In this document: positions 36,141 to 45,697 of the stretch, piece by piece
How positions within the stretch are numbered: position 1 is the stretch's first letter
How the letters are laid out: each line of letters opens with the position of its first letter
Origin: Longimycelium tulufanense
GTDB taxonomy: Bacteria > Actinomycetota > Actinomycetes > Mycobacteriales > Pseudonocardiaceae
DNA: 64,000 bases
NCBI RefSeq assembly: GCF_014645795.1
Contig: NZ_BMMK01000012.1
Location: 103,642-167,641 of the forward strand
Direction: 5' to 3'
The notes under the pieces: model-generated
Database searches by the model: none
What the model saw: the letters and a program-made list of their open reading frames with translations, nothing else
Told to the model about the DNA's origin: nothing
Program-made: the position numbers and the translations under genes

Positions 36141-36908
36141 TCAGGGCAGGTAGTACATAGGGTTGGGCAGCTTCACCGCCTTCTCGGCGTGACCGCCCTC
36201 CAGGTCGCTGAACTGGTCACCCAGGTTGAGCACAATCGTGTTGTCCAGCGACTCGATGTGTGCCCGCGTTCCGGACTTGTACTGGATCGTGTTGCAGTTC
36301 AGCCCGCAGGCCAGGTAGTCGGGTGCCTGCGTGGTCGGCTTGAAGAACGCCCCGTCCGGGGTGGGGAAGCCTTCGTCGCCGAGGTCACGTACGGTCGCCG
36401 AAGCAAGCTTGTCGTTGCGTCCGGTCAGGAAGAACACCTTCACGCCGTGCTGCTTGGCCCAGTTCGCCAGCTCGCGCGTCGGCTTGATCGGCTCGTACCG
36501 GCCCTCGTCGATCGCTTCCTTCTGCTTCTCCAAGTCGAAGCCGAAATCGTTGTCCGCACTCCAGCCGTAGGTGAGTTCCGAGGTGTCGTCGATGTCCAGC
36601 ACGATCGCCGGGTTCTTCACACCGTCGACCAGGCGCTGCTCGAGGTACTTCCTGGCATCGGCAACCTGTCGCCGGGTGGCGTCCGCCCACGCGCTGGTGT
36701 CCGATGCGTGGTGGTGCCCGGACGGGTCGAGGTAGTCGCCGTAGTACGCCATCACGTCCTTCTTGGCCAGACCCAGGTTCGGCGGCTCCTGGCCGGTGGA
36801 GCTTTCGGTGGCGGGCGCCCCGAGGGCGCTTGCTCCCCCCACAAGCAACGCGGACAGCGTCGCCGCACTGACGATCTTGACGACGTTGGTGAGAGCGGTA
36901 CGGCCCAT
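36141..36908 (-). CDS. secreted HAD-family acid phosphatase (subfamily IIIB)
   Basis: A 255-residue protein with an N-terminal Sec signal (TNVVKIVSAATLSALLVGGASALGAPA). The HAD motifs are present: I is VLDIDDTSE (nucleophile Asp and DxDxT-like pattern), II is FFLTGRN, III is the Lys in YKSGTRAHIE, and IV is NLGDQFSDL. It would remove phosphate from nucleotides or small esters outside the cell. GAGGAGGG sits 8-9 nt before ATG 36908. Flanked by decayed genes, but this one is intact. Confidence 0.88.
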   Translation of the reverse strand: MGRTALTNVVKIVSAATLSALLVGGASALGAPATESSTGQEPPNLGLAKKDVMAYYGDYLDPSGHHHASDTSAWADATRRQVADARKYLEQRLVDGVKNPAIVLDIDDTSELTYGWSADNDFGFDLEKQKEAIDEGRYEPIKPTRELANWAKQHGVKVFFLTGRNDKLASATVRDLGDEGFPTPDGAFFKPTTQAPDYLACGLNCNTIQYKSGTRAHIESLDNTIVLNLGDQFSDLEGGHAEKAVKLPNPMYYLP

Positions 36909-37147
36909 CGGGATTTGCCCTCCTCAGTGGACGATGGACGGTGACAACCTAAACCACGCTGTTGACCATCCGATACCCGAATCGTCCGAAACGATCCCCA
37001 TGCGCCGAACTCATCATTTGTCCACATACCGAAGAAGGTGGTCCTCCAGCGCCCGCCTGTCGCTCGACACGTCACCGGCAGCCGGAAACTTCACACATGA
37101 CGTGTGGCTGCCCTAACCCGCGAACCTGGGATGCCACAATCTCGTGG

Positions 37148-38140
37148 TTATCCAGCAAGTCCTTGCGGGAAAGGGAACAATGCGTCCGGGTCGTAGCGTC
37201 GGGCTGCTCGGCGCAGCCTGGGCAGGTTCGCACCGTAGTAGGCGCTCGCCCAGTCCGGCATCTCCGGATCGATGTAGTTCACGTACCCGGTCTCGCCGGT
37301 GTGCTTGGCGAGCTCGTTCCGTACCTGCCTCACGGTGCGCCGCACCGTCCGTTCATCACCGGCCGCTCCCCCGACGTCGTGCAGCACCTGAATGCTCGAC
37401 AAAGCATTGCGGTACGGAAAGGCCGAGTCGCTCCGGGCGGCCGCACCACCGAAGGTGTCGACGATCGTGTACAGCCCGGATGGTTCGCTGATCAGCTCCG
37501 CTACTGCCTGCGGATCCGGCAACGACTCGATCAACATCCGCGACGCTCCGATGTAGGAACCGCGTTCGTAGCCCCCGGTCTCACCGCCCCAGCTCGGTCG
37601 GCAGCTGGGCCCACCGAGCTCCGCACAGCCGGCAAAATGCTGCATGGCCTGAAGCGCGGTGTACTCGTGTTCAATACGTTCGCGCGGCTGGGTACCGATC
37701 CGCCGGGCCAGGTCGTCGACCCACCGCCGCGCCTCGCGCGCACCACCCACGTAACAACCCTCGGCGGAGAAGGTCAATCCACCACCCGGGACCCCCAAAA
37801 TTGCCTACATATCGTCGGGCAGCGTAGGAATCCAGTCCTGCCAGGCGGCAAGCGTCGCACCCACGCCTGGATCGGGAACGAGAGCGAGAACATGACCATG
37901 TTCGTGGCAGGCGCCGTACGGAAAATGAACGAGGTGACGATGCCGAAGTTGCCGCCACCGCCCCCGCGCAGCGCCCAGAACAGCTCTGGCTCGCACACCC
38001 GTGACACCGTGCGCAGGTGACCGTCTGGTGTCACCACCTTCATCGACACGACACGATCACAGGTCAGCCCGTACTTTCGACCCACCACCCCATTCCCCCG
38101 CCGAGAGTGAGTCCGGCGATGCCCACGGACGGTTGCTGTT
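37148..38140 (-). pseudogene. FAD-linked oxidase (BBE-like) pseudogene
   Basis: Reading leftwards, GIAGLTLGGGMGWW, then RKYGLTCDRVVSMKVVTPDG and LFWALRGGGGGNFGIVT are the FAD-binding part of a berberine-bridge-enzyme-like oxidase. The frame then shifts (TLAAWQDWIPTLPDDM) and shifts again into a long C-terminal part ending in the substrate/FAD segment YYGANLPRLRRAARRYDPDALFPFPQGL. The N-terminal FAD loop with the anchoring His is missing, where an IS5-type fragment now lies. At least two frameshifts plus truncation. Confidence 0.8.
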
Positions 38141-38148
38141 CTGCGGGG

Positions 38149-38530
38149 CGTGGTGTCGGGGCAGCACCCCCGACATCACCCAAGCCCGGAAGGCTGGCCG
38201 GGTCGACTGGCTCGAGCACACCTGCGGGGTGGAGATCCTCACCGACGCCGGCTACCCAGGACTCGGAGCACAGACCGCCGGCCAGGTCATCACCCCCACC
38301 GTGAGGTCCCACAAGAAACGACGGGAACGCATGCCCGACATCACGAAGCTTCGTGCCACGCAACGGAAAGCCCACGCAGCGAGACGGATCCGCGTCGAGC
38401 ACGCCATCGCCCATCTGAAGAACTGGCGAGCACTGACCCACCACCACGGCCGCCGCGACACCCTGCCGGCGACACCATCCGCGCCGTCGCCGGCCGACTC
38501 TCCGACCACCAACACACCCACCACCCACGG
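38149..38530 (+). pseudogene. IS5-type DDE transposase fragment
   Basis: C-terminal third of a transposase: VEILTDAGYPGLGAQTAGQV holds a catalytic Asp, RIRVEHAIAHLKNWRAL is the typical E-containing C-terminal signature. A frameshift near 38465 moves the end (DTIRAVAGRLSDHQ) to another frame. No 5' part or terminal repeats. It replaced the start of the adjacent oxidase gene. Confidence 0.75.
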
Positions 38531-38675
38531 CAGCCGATCGCGACCTCACCGCATGCCCAGCCACGTGAACCCCACAGTCCCACCACAACCAGACACACCC
38601 TTCCACCAACCATGCACGAGGCCGTTACCCGGTCGTGGGGACGGGATTGTAGAACGATCGGTGTAACTCCTGATC

Positions 38676-38940
38676 ATGGAGGATGCGCCGATGAGCAGTG
38701 AGAACGTGACCGAGACCAGCCGGGCGGTGGGGCCGCAGCCCTCGCCGGCGGTGGACCGGCAGTTGATCGACGAGCTGGTGGCTCGTGCCCTGGCTGAGGG
38801 GCTGCAGTTCACCGGGGTTGCTGGAGTCCGCTCTGGACGGGGTGATGACCGCCCACCTGGGCTACGAACGGCACGATCCGTCCGGTAAGAACCGGGGGCA
38901 GTTCGCGGAACGGCTATCGGGCCAAGACGGTGCCAGCAGT
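38676..38940 (+). pseudogene. IS256-family transposase, N-terminal fragment
   Basis: AVDRQLIDELVARALAEGLQ is the IS256 N-terminus. After a frameshift near 38820 the frame continues LLESALDGVMTAHLGYERHD and breaks off in the SGKNRGQF region. The catalytic DDE part is absent. Confidence 0.75.
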
Positions 38941-38981
38941 GGGCCGTCTCCCGTCGTCGAGCCCACCCAGCGCTGGTCAGC

Positions 38982-39450
38982 GACGGAGACTTCGTCACCG
39001 TCCAGGCCCTACGCCCCGCCCGACCCCACCACAGCGGGCAACACCCGCGTCCGCGTCTACCAGCTGGCGAGACTCCTCCATTACGGCCTCTGTGGGCGGT
39101 ACCTGGAGTCCTACTGGATGTATGAGCGGCCCTGCTACAGGTGCCGGCACGGCTACACCAGCACCCATCCCCACCGGAGAAGAAGCGAAAAGATCCTTTG
39201 CTGGCGAGAAGACCACCTACTGGGCAAGATCAGAACACTCCTGATGGAGCGGGAACAGGCAGCCGTACCCAGCCCGCGCCATCTGGACACCTATCTCCGG
39301 AACCATCAACTGGTGATCACCTGCGCTACTGGGAAGGTCGCACTCACACCCCGCCACACCGTCGAACGAGTGACAGTAAACAAAAGCCCAGGACACAGAC
39401 CTGGGCTCGTGTGGCAACTACGTGTCCGAGCGACCAAGATCGCCAAGTAG
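38982..39450 (+). pseudogene. serine recombinase zinc-ribbon domain fragment
   Basis: About 155 residues: a zinc-ribbon-like block (YGLCGRYLESYWMYERPCYR, CRHGYTS) and a following helix (WREDHLLGKIRTLL) typical of the C-terminal part of large serine integrases. The first zinc cysteine is Tyr. The catalytic resolvase domain is missing. It may be what remains of an integrase. Confidence 0.6.
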
Positions 39451-39489
39451 CAAGAACTCCGTTGGATGCCCAGTTGTCATCATCCGCAC

Positions 39490-40080
39490 GATCACCGTGG
39501 CCGGGGGCCGGTTCGCCCCCGGCCACCTGGGCGAGCTCACCCAATTGCTGCCCTTTGAGGCGGTCGATGAAGCCTTGACCGCCACCCGCGCCACGCAGCA
39601 CCGGTTACGGGATCTGCCCTCCCGCGTCGTGGACTGCCTGCTGCTGGCCGCCCGCCTGTTTCCCGAAGTCGGCTATCTCGGGTCTGGCGCAAACTGACCG
39701 CCGTGCTGGCGGGCATCCCCACCGCGACACCAACCGTCAGCGCGTTGGGCCCAGGCACGCCGCCGAGTCGGCGTGGCGCCCCTGCGATGGCTGTTCGACC
39801 TGCTGCGCGGCCCCGTAGCCACCCCGCGACGGCCCGGAACATGGTGGCGCGGCCTGCTGGTCTGCGCGATCGACGGCACCGCCCTGACCGTGCCCGACAC
39901 CCCGCGCATGCTCACCCTTTTCACCACACAACGCGGCAACCACAGCGGCACCTGCCACCACCAGATCCTGCTGGTCGCGTTGCTGGCCTGCGGCACCCGC
40001 ACCCTCATCGACGCCGTAAGCGCGCGGACGGTCTCCACACCACGGCATGGGCTGGTGATGCGCTCACTCACGATGCCCTG
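39490..40080 (+). pseudogene. IS4-family transposase pseudogene
   Basis: The N-terminal IS4 domain (FAPGHLGELTQLLPFEAVDE, RDLPSRVVDCLLLAARLF) is followed by a stop. In another frame come APLRWLFDLLRGPVA and the catalytic-core start LLVCAIDGTALTVPDTP and LVALLACGTRTLIDAV, after which the sequence ends. Frameshifted and 3'-truncated. Confidence 0.75.
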
Positions 40081-40111
40081 CCTGCGATCTTCATCGAATT
40101 CCTCTTGATCT

Positions 40112-41134
40112 TCACCAGACGTACGCTTCGGGCGCGGGTTTGGCGCCGTTCGGCGCGGGCGGCGGGAACAGCTGGTCCAGCTTGGCGAGCGTGTCGTCGT
40201 CGAGAGTGATCTCCAGCGAGCGCAGTGAGCTGTCGAGGTGTTCGACGGTGCGGGGTCCGATGATCGGCCCGGTCACGCCGTCCCGCGTGAGCAGCCACGC
40301 CAGCCCGACGTGGGCCGGGTCCTGGCCGAGGTCCGTGCACAACTTCTCGTACGCCGCAATGGCTTCCTGGCGTGCGGCGAGCGCGGCGACCGAAAACCGC
40401 GCCGAGATGCTGCGGGAAGCGCTGCCTTCCTGTTGTTTGCGCAGGACCCCGCCGAGCAGCCCGCCGGACAGCGGCGAGTACGGGATCACGCCCAGCCCGT
40501 AGTGCCGAGCGACGGGCAGCACTTCCAACTCGATCCAGCGGCTCATCAGGTTGTACACCGACTGCTCGCTGACCAGCCCTAGGAAGTGCCGCGACCGGGC
40601 GGCCTCCTGTGCTTGGGCGATGTGCCACCCGGCGAAGTTGGACGAGCCGAAGTAGAGCACCTTCCCCTGCTGACGCAGGACGCTGAACGCCTCCCAGATC
40701 TCCTCCCATGGCGTGTTCCGGTCGACGTGGTGCATCTGGTACACATCAATGTAGTCGGTCCGCAACCGCGTCAGGGACGCGTCGACCGCACGCCGGATGT
40801 TCAACGCGGACAGATGGCTCTCGTTGGGCCAGGTGCCCATCGGCATGTAGACCTTGGTGGCCAGCACGGTCCTTTCCCTCCGCCCACCACCCGTGGCGAA
40901 CCACCGGCCGATGATCTGTTCGGTGAGGCCCGAACCCATCACAGTCGAAGCGTCCACACTGGTCAACTTGAAGCCATACGCGTTGGCGGTATCGAAGAAG
41001 TTGACGCCGTGCTCGTGCGCGCGATCCATGATCGCCTGGCTGTCCTCTTCGGAGGTTTCCCCGCCGAAGTTCATCGTGCCGAGCACGAGCCGGGACACGG
41101 ACAGGCCGCTGCGGCCGAGGTAGGTGTATTCCAT
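40112..41134 (-). CDS. aldo/keto reductase
   Basis: A 340-residue TIM-barrel NADPH oxidoreductase. It starts with MEYTYLGRSGLSVSRLVLGT and has the catalytic Asp/Tyr in FFDTANAYG, the Lys in ATKVYM and the active-site His in YQMHHVD. The C-terminal NADP clamp is GPIIGPRTVEHLDSSL. The type matches the Kv-beta/YghZ-like AKRs. ATG 41134 was chosen over TTG 41143 for family length and AAGGG spacing. It reduces aldehydes or ketones in the cytoplasm; substrate unknown. Intact within a region of remnants. Confidence 0.88.
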   Translation of the reverse strand: MEYTYLGRSGLSVSRLVLGTMNFGGETSEEDSQAIMDRAHEHGVNFFDTANAYGFKLTSVDASTVMGSGLTEQIIGRWFATGGGRRERTVLATKVYMPMGTWPNESHLSALNIRRAVDASLTRLRTDYIDVYQMHHVDRNTPWEEIWEAFSVLRQQGKVLYFGSSNFAGWHIAQAQEAARSRHFLGLVSEQSVYNLMSRWIELEVLPVARHYGLGVIPYSPLSGGLLGGVLRKQQEGSASRSISARFSVAALAARQEAIAAYEKLCTDLGQDPAHVGLAWLLTRDGVTGPIIGPRTVEHLDSSLRSLEITLDDDTLAKLDQLFPPPAPNGAKPAPEAYVW

Positions 41135-41249
41135 GGTTGCCAACCCTTCGGTTCGTGGTCATTGCTCGCAGGCGGGGTGAGTTCCGCGTGAGTGGGTCCG
41201 ATCACCGCCTCAACTTCGGTGCACGGAAATTCGTGCACGCCCTGCCCGA

Positions 41250-42431
41250 CTATCCGGCGTGCCGGGCCAGCGCGCGGAGGCTTTCGGACAGGGGACGGGT
41301 GATGTTGATGCCCGTGGCGACGCTGTCGACGGTGAGTTGCCCGTCGAAGGTGAAGATAATGTGAGTGCCGAGCGAGTAGCGGTCACGGGGGCTCGGATGC
41401 CCTGTGCCGGTCGGGTGGAAATCTTCGATGGTGAGGTCGGCCGGCGTGGGCAGGTGGGGAATGATCCCCCAGTTCGACGCCGCCAGCATCGTGGTGCGGT
41501 CTCCGGGGTTAGCGGCCTGCCTGGGGTCGTAGATCGCGCCGGTGGCGATGTCGTCGCGGAGCTTGTCGGTGATGGACCGGGCCAGCGCGATCGGGTCGCG
41601 GTCGCTGCCGGGGTCGGCGATGAAGGTCTCCATTGCCAGAATGTTGGTGCCCTCGGGGTAACCGATCGGTGGAGTAAGCCGTGTGCGCAGATCGACGGCG
41701 TAGCTGTAATACACAGCGTGAGTGTCGGTGCCCATGGTGTGTGCGGTGGCGGACAACAATGCCGCGGAGACCAGCCCGTTGACCGTGGTTCCGTGACGGC
41801 GGCCCACCGCGGTGAGGGCTGCGGTGTCCTCGGCGCTCAGGCGGGTACGGGCGTAGCGCGGGATACCGCGGAAGTACTCAATGTCTGCGATGTCTGCGCC
41901 GAGAAGCTCGGGGGTTCCGACGTCGACGCTGATTCCGCGCTGGTGGAGCGCGTGTTCCAGGGAGTGGGGATAGTCCTGGCGTCGCCGGCGGAGGGGGGTG
42001 CCGCCGGCGTGTGCGGTGTAGAAAGTCCACAGCTCGCTCAGCGCATGCAGGGAGTGGTGGCCGTCGGCGACGGCGTGGTGGGTCAGCAACGTCACCGCCG
42101 CGGTGTCGTCTTCGTCGCGAACGACGTGCACGGCCGCGGTGCGGTTGTCCAACTCCGGCAGACCGGCCATCGACTCGTCGGCATTGCCAGCACACTCCGT
42201 GAAGGCGGCAGGCAGTTCGGAAGCGTCCGCGATCGCCGGCTGACCGGTGAGATCGGGGATGAGCCGGCTCGACAGGATCGGATACGCCCGGCGCAGGTCG
42301 TCGAACGCCTGCGACAACGCGGCGGTGTCGAGGTGACCTCGTACCCGCGTCGAGTACCCCACATAGGCGCCGACCGGGAAGAACCACGCCTCGCTTGGTG
42401 CCAGTGGCCGCACCAGCAGTTGTGACGTCAT
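41250..42431 (-). CDS. PapA-like condensation-domain acyltransferase
   Basis: A 393-residue protein of the NRPS-condensation/PapA acyltransferase superfamily. The catalytic motif HHxxxDG is present as HHAVADGHHS, and the structural DRYSLGTHIIFTFDG segment lies near the end. Such stand-alone domains transfer acyl chains from carrier proteins or CoA to alcohols or amines, as PapA5 does. No PKS or NRPS gene is in the window. GAGG lies 8 nt before ATG 42431. It is divergent from a TetR gene across a shared palindrome, so it is probably repressed by it. Confidence 0.8.
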   Translation of the reverse strand: MTSQLLVRPLAPSEAWFFPVGAYVGYSTRVRGHLDTAALSQAFDDLRRAYPILSSRLIPDLTGQPAIADASELPAAFTECAGNADESMAGLPELDNRTAAVHVVRDEDDTAAVTLLTHHAVADGHHSLHALSELWTFYTAHAGGTPLRRRRQDYPHSLEHALHQRGISVDVGTPELLGADIADIEYFRGIPRYARTRLSAEDTAALTAVGRRHGTTVNGLVSAALLSATAHTMGTDTHAVYYSYAVDLRTRLTPPIGYPEGTNILAMETFIADPGSDRDPIALARSITDKLRDDIATGAIYDPRQAANPGDRTTMLAASNWGIIPHLPTPADLTIEDFHPTGTGHPSPRDRYSLGTHIIFTFDGQLTVDSVATGINITRPLSESLRALARHAG

Positions 42432-42521
42432 GGCAGTGCCTCGCTGATTCGGGTGGTGGAGAAGCCAGGCCATTGCCGCTAGCAACAGTGGTAGGAGTGA
42501 GCCGCCTGACCTCGTTGTCAT

Positions 42522-42552
42522 ACTATGCCATGTTGACATCTAATGCCATAGT
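42522..42552. promoter_or_regulatory. candidate TetR operator
   Basis: Inverted repeat ACTATGCCA (42522-42530) and TGCCATAGT (42544-42552), 8 of 9 positions complementary, 13-nt spacer. It lies between the acyltransferase and the TetR gene, overlapping a TTGACA-like -35 at 42533-42538. Confidence 0.5.
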
Positions 42553-42585
42553 TGCGGTGACTGTCACATCTGATAGGGTGTCCTG

Positions 42586-43242
42586 ATGCCGCACAGGGGC
42601 TCGGTCGCCGGCAAACAGCACCTCGATCTGCGAACCCGCCGACGGTTGCAGGCTCAGCAGGAGATCCATTCCGCCGCGGTGGCATTGGCCACTGAGCAGG
42701 GCATGGAAAAGGTCACGGTCGAGGACATCGCGGAACGTGCCGGAGTGTCAGTGCGCACGTTCTTCCGGTATTTTCCGACCAAGGACCGCGCCCTTGTCTA
42801 CGACCAGCTGGGGGTCCACGCGGCGATCGCTGAGCTTCTGACTCGCGCCGACCCGGACGAGTTGCACCTGCGCGACATCGAGGCGATCATGGTTCGGCTG
42901 ATCGCGCAAATCGACAACGACCAAGCCGACGACCTGGCCAGATCCTATCGGGTCATCGTCGCGTCACCCCAGATCATGGCGGCCAGTCAGGTCGAGCGCG
43001 CCGAGCTGTTGGCCTGCGTTCCCCCTTCCGCCCGCACTCGGGTACGGCTGCTGCTCGACATCCTCGGCACCGTCTGGCTCTCCGCCCTCTGCGAATGGGT
43101 CGAAACAGACGCTGCCCCCGACGGCCAGGCGCTGCTCACCATTTACCGGCAGCGGCGCAACCAGCTGTTCACCCTGGTGTGCGGCGCTGGGAATACCGAT
43201 GAACGGGAAGACTGTGAATGTTTCGGCTCCGTCAAAAGTTGA
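42586..43242 (+). CDS. TetR-family transcriptional regulator
   Basis: A 218-residue regulator with an N-terminal HTH (VTVEDIAERAGVSVRTFFRYFPTKDRAL, 42715-42798) and a variable helical ligand domain. The acyltransferase gene is read from the same intergenic region in the opposite direction, and a palindrome between them is the likely operator. The last 10-15 residues (GNTDEREDCECFGSVKS) look like a run-on created by the adjoining decayed DNA. Confidence 0.88.
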   Translation: MPHRGSVAGKQHLDLRTRRRLQAQQEIHSAAVALATEQGMEKVTVEDIAERAGVSVRTFFRYFPTKDRALVYDQLGVHAAIAELLTRADPDELHLRDIEAIMVRLIAQIDNDQADDLARSYRVIVASPQIMAASQVERAELLACVPPSARTRVRLLLDILGTVWLSALCEWVETDAAPDGQALLTIYRQRRNQLFTLVCGAGNTDEREDCECFGSVKS

Positions 43243-43254
43243 GTGATCAAGGGC

Positions 43255-43555
43255 AATGTTGACCAGCTGTCGAGGCTGGTGCCGCCCGAACCACTGCTGA
43301 GCGAGATCGGCTTCCTGCTTGGGCACGCGGTGTGGACCAGCGGTGGAGGCCGCGTTCCTGCGGTCCACGATTGACCGCGCCAATGACCGCGTCGACCAGA
43401 TGCAGGTCCTAGCGCTGACCGACGCTGATCGGCGCGACCCGCCGACCTGATCGAAAAGTACGGCGACCTGCCGCTGGGCACCTCCGATGATGCCCGCGTG
43501 GTCGCGATCGCCGAACGGATGCGAACGGTCAGAGCATCGCCAAGCCTGGTCCCGG
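43255..43555 (+). pseudogene. PIN-domain (VapC-like) toxin remnant
   Basis: Pieces in two or three frames give a PIN domain in the right order: SRLVPPEPLLSEIGFLLGH, then VEAAFLRSTI, VLALTDADRR, ADLIEKYGDLPLGTSDD and ARVVAIAERM. Stops and shifts separate them, and the N-terminal first Asp region is missing. An inactive RNase-toxin relic; no antitoxin gene is seen. Confidence 0.6.
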
Positions 43556-43830
43556 CCCGGTGCTTCGGAGCCCTGGCTGTCGCGAGACCCGAAACCCCCG
43601 CGATTCCTATGATAAGAGCCGTTATCGCAGGAAACCGGCCCTCGACAACCAGACCGACCGCGAAGACCGCTGCCAGGACGAAGACCACGGCCTCGTATGT
43701 CATCGCATGCCACAGCGCATTGCCGACGCATATGGCTGGCGCCGAGTAGGCGATACCGACATCTCGTCCTACCGTCAGGGGTAGCACCAAGAGGGCTAAT
43801 TAGCCCATGAGGCTCAGGCTCGCGCCGATC
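43548..43830 (-). pseudogene. possible membrane-protein remnant
   Basis: A minus-strand frame reads LALLVLPLTVGRDVGIAYSA, then AMTYEAVVFVLAAVFAVGLV and ITALIIGIAGVSGLA: two to three hydrophobic helices of protein-like composition. A TAA stop separates it from further hydrophobic sequence upstream. Family unknown; it partly overlaps the PIN relic. Confidence 0.3.
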
Positions 43831-44012
43831 GGGCCGACGCTTTTCCCACTTCACGTCCTGCCGGATCCCGGAGGATTCGACAGGAGGCGGTAGGTCACCA
43901 ACCAAGCGGCGGGTCGACGCCGGGCACTGTACGAGCTGATCGGTGCCGGTCAGTCGTCCGTGCTCGCTGGGTTCACCTCGATGCTGACGCGGCCGGTGCT
44001 GAGCGGGCACGG

Positions 44013-44966
44013 CTAGAAGGTGAGGACGGGACGGCCGCGGACGCCGCGAGCGGCGAGGTAGCGGTGCGCTTCGGCTGCTTCATCAGCGGGGAAGGTTTTC
44101 GCGACGCGCAGGCTGAGCACGCCGGACTCGGCCTGGTCGCGGAGCCGGGTGAGGGTTCTGGTGTCGGTGAACCGGTCGCCGACGACGGGGAACGTCTAGC
44201 GCACGCCCCGTTCGGTGGTGTCGCGGTGCCCCTGGAGTGCCCCCCGGAGCCCGGCGATGGTTCCGCCGTCGCGGACGGCCGGTTCGACCGCGTCGTCGAG
44301 CAGTGCCGCATCGATCACCCCGTCCGCCCCCTCCGGCCGGATCCGGCGAACGTGGTCGGCGAACCCGGTACCGCGGGCCACGATGTGGTCGGCGCCGAGC
44401 CCGGCCACCAGGTCGTGGTCGTGGTCGCGGTCAGCGGCATCGGCGATCACCGTCAGTCCGTCGGCTCGGGCCAGTTGCACGGCGTAGCCACCGACCGCGC
44501 CGGCCGCACCGATGATCGCGACGGTCGCTCCCGGCTCGAGGTTCACTGTCTCCAGGGACATCCGGGCGGTCAACGCGTTCATCAACAGGGTGGACGCTTC
44601 GACCAGGGTCGCGCCGGCGGGCGCGCGCACCACTGATTCCGCCGGGGCCACGACGTACTCGGCCTGCGCCCCCTGGTTCCTCTGCGGCCGCAGGAGCGCG
44701 ATCACCTCCGTGCCGACCACCAGGTCTGGCCGCACACCCTCGCCGACCGCATCGACGACACCGGCCGCGTCGGACCCGACCACGTTCACCTCGGCAAGCG
44801 GCAGGATCTCGTGCGCCAGGCCGGATCGAATCATCAGGTCTGAGGGGTTGACGTCGGCGGCGACGACCTTGATCCGCACCTGGCCCGGACCCGGATCCGG
44901 TTGTGGCAACTCCAGGACTCGCATCACCTCGGGTCCGCCGAACGTGGTGAAACCGACCGCTTTCAT
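44013..44966 (-). pseudogene. zinc-independent quinone oxidoreductase/NADPH alcohol dehydrogenase split by one in-frame TAG
   Basis: MDR-superfamily NADPH reductase starting MKAVGFTTFGGPEVM, with the Rossmann motif IIGAAGAVGGYAVQLA. Codon 257 is TAG (44196-44198). The same frame then continues without shift: [20 protein letters not shown] through [20 protein letters not shown] to a normal end, RGRPVLTF. Read through, the length (317 codons) is right for the family. So the gene is disrupted by a single nonsense change or sequencing error. It is divergent from an Rrf2 regulator. Confidence 0.85.
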
Positions 44967-45038
44967 GCTTCTCCTCCGACACACCGACCAATATATGACA
45001 CTGTCAGAGTTACAGATAAGTTCGGTGAAAGTGCTACT

Positions 45039-45058
45039 CTGTGAGTTACACTTCACAG
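45039..45058. promoter_or_regulatory. candidate Rrf2 operator
   Basis: CTGTGA, eight bases (GTTACACT), TCACAG: a perfect 6-bp inverted repeat 20 bp before the Rrf2 start. A related GTTACAGA element lies at 45009-45016. It sits in the divergent promoter region of the oxidoreductase. Confidence 0.4.
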
Positions 45059-45077
45059 GGAAGAGGAGGGGTCGGAG

Positions 45078-45575
45078 ATGCCGGATCTGAGGTTTCCCAC
45101 GCTGCTGGACCTCATGATGCTGCTCGCCACCGCCTACCGGGACGGCCGGCCGATGCGCAGCTCCTCCGAACTGGCCGAAGCGCTCGACATCAACCCAGTA
45201 CTGGTCCGGCGCATCACGGCCCCGCTAATCCGCGCGGGGCTGATCACCTCCATCCACGGCCGGCGCGGCGGTCTGCAACTGACCACACCACCGGAACACA
45301 TCACGCTGCGTGATATCCACGTCGCCGCGGTGGGCGACAAACCGATGTGGGACAGGCGAGGCGCCGACTGCCAAAGCCACCTCAACGCCGGTCGCGGACG
45401 CGCGTTCTTCGCCCAGCTGAACCGACAGGCCGAAGACGCGGTACTGGGCGTCCTGGACAGCTATACCCTCGCGGCCTGCCGTGACATAGTCCTCGGTCAC
45501 GGTGGGCAGGCGGAGTCCCCAAGGCAGGTTCCCGATGACCTGTCGCAGAGGTCCGCTCGGGGTCGGCGAGCCTGA
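45078..45575 (+). CDS. Rrf2-family transcriptional regulator (YwnA-like)
   Basis: A 165-residue regulator with an N-terminal winged HTH (SSSELAEALDINPVLVRRIT, then LIRAGLITSIHGRRGG). There is a single Cys in RRGADCQSHLNAG, not the three-Cys [Fe-S] pattern of IscR/NsrR, so thiol or small-molecule sensing is more likely. GAGGAGGGG lies before ATG 45078. It is divergent from the broken oxidoreductase, the usual pairing for a repressor of a quinone- or electrophile-detoxifying reductase. Confidence 0.82.
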   Translation: MPDLRFPTLLDLMMLLATAYRDGRPMRSSSELAEALDINPVLVRRITAPLIRAGLITSIHGRRGGLQLTTPPEHITLRDIHVAAVGDKPMWDRRGADCQSHLNAGRGRAFFAQLNRQAEDAVLGVLDSYTLAACRDIVLGHGGQAESPRQVPDDLSQRSARGRRA

Positions 45576-45697
45576 CCGATGAGGCCACGGCGGGCCTGCC
45601 ACACCGACGCCGAACGGCTCCAACTGTCCAACCCGGTCTAGGTCGTGTCCGGTAGATCTTGATTGCTGTTGATGTTTGCTGGGCGTATGCCGGGCTT

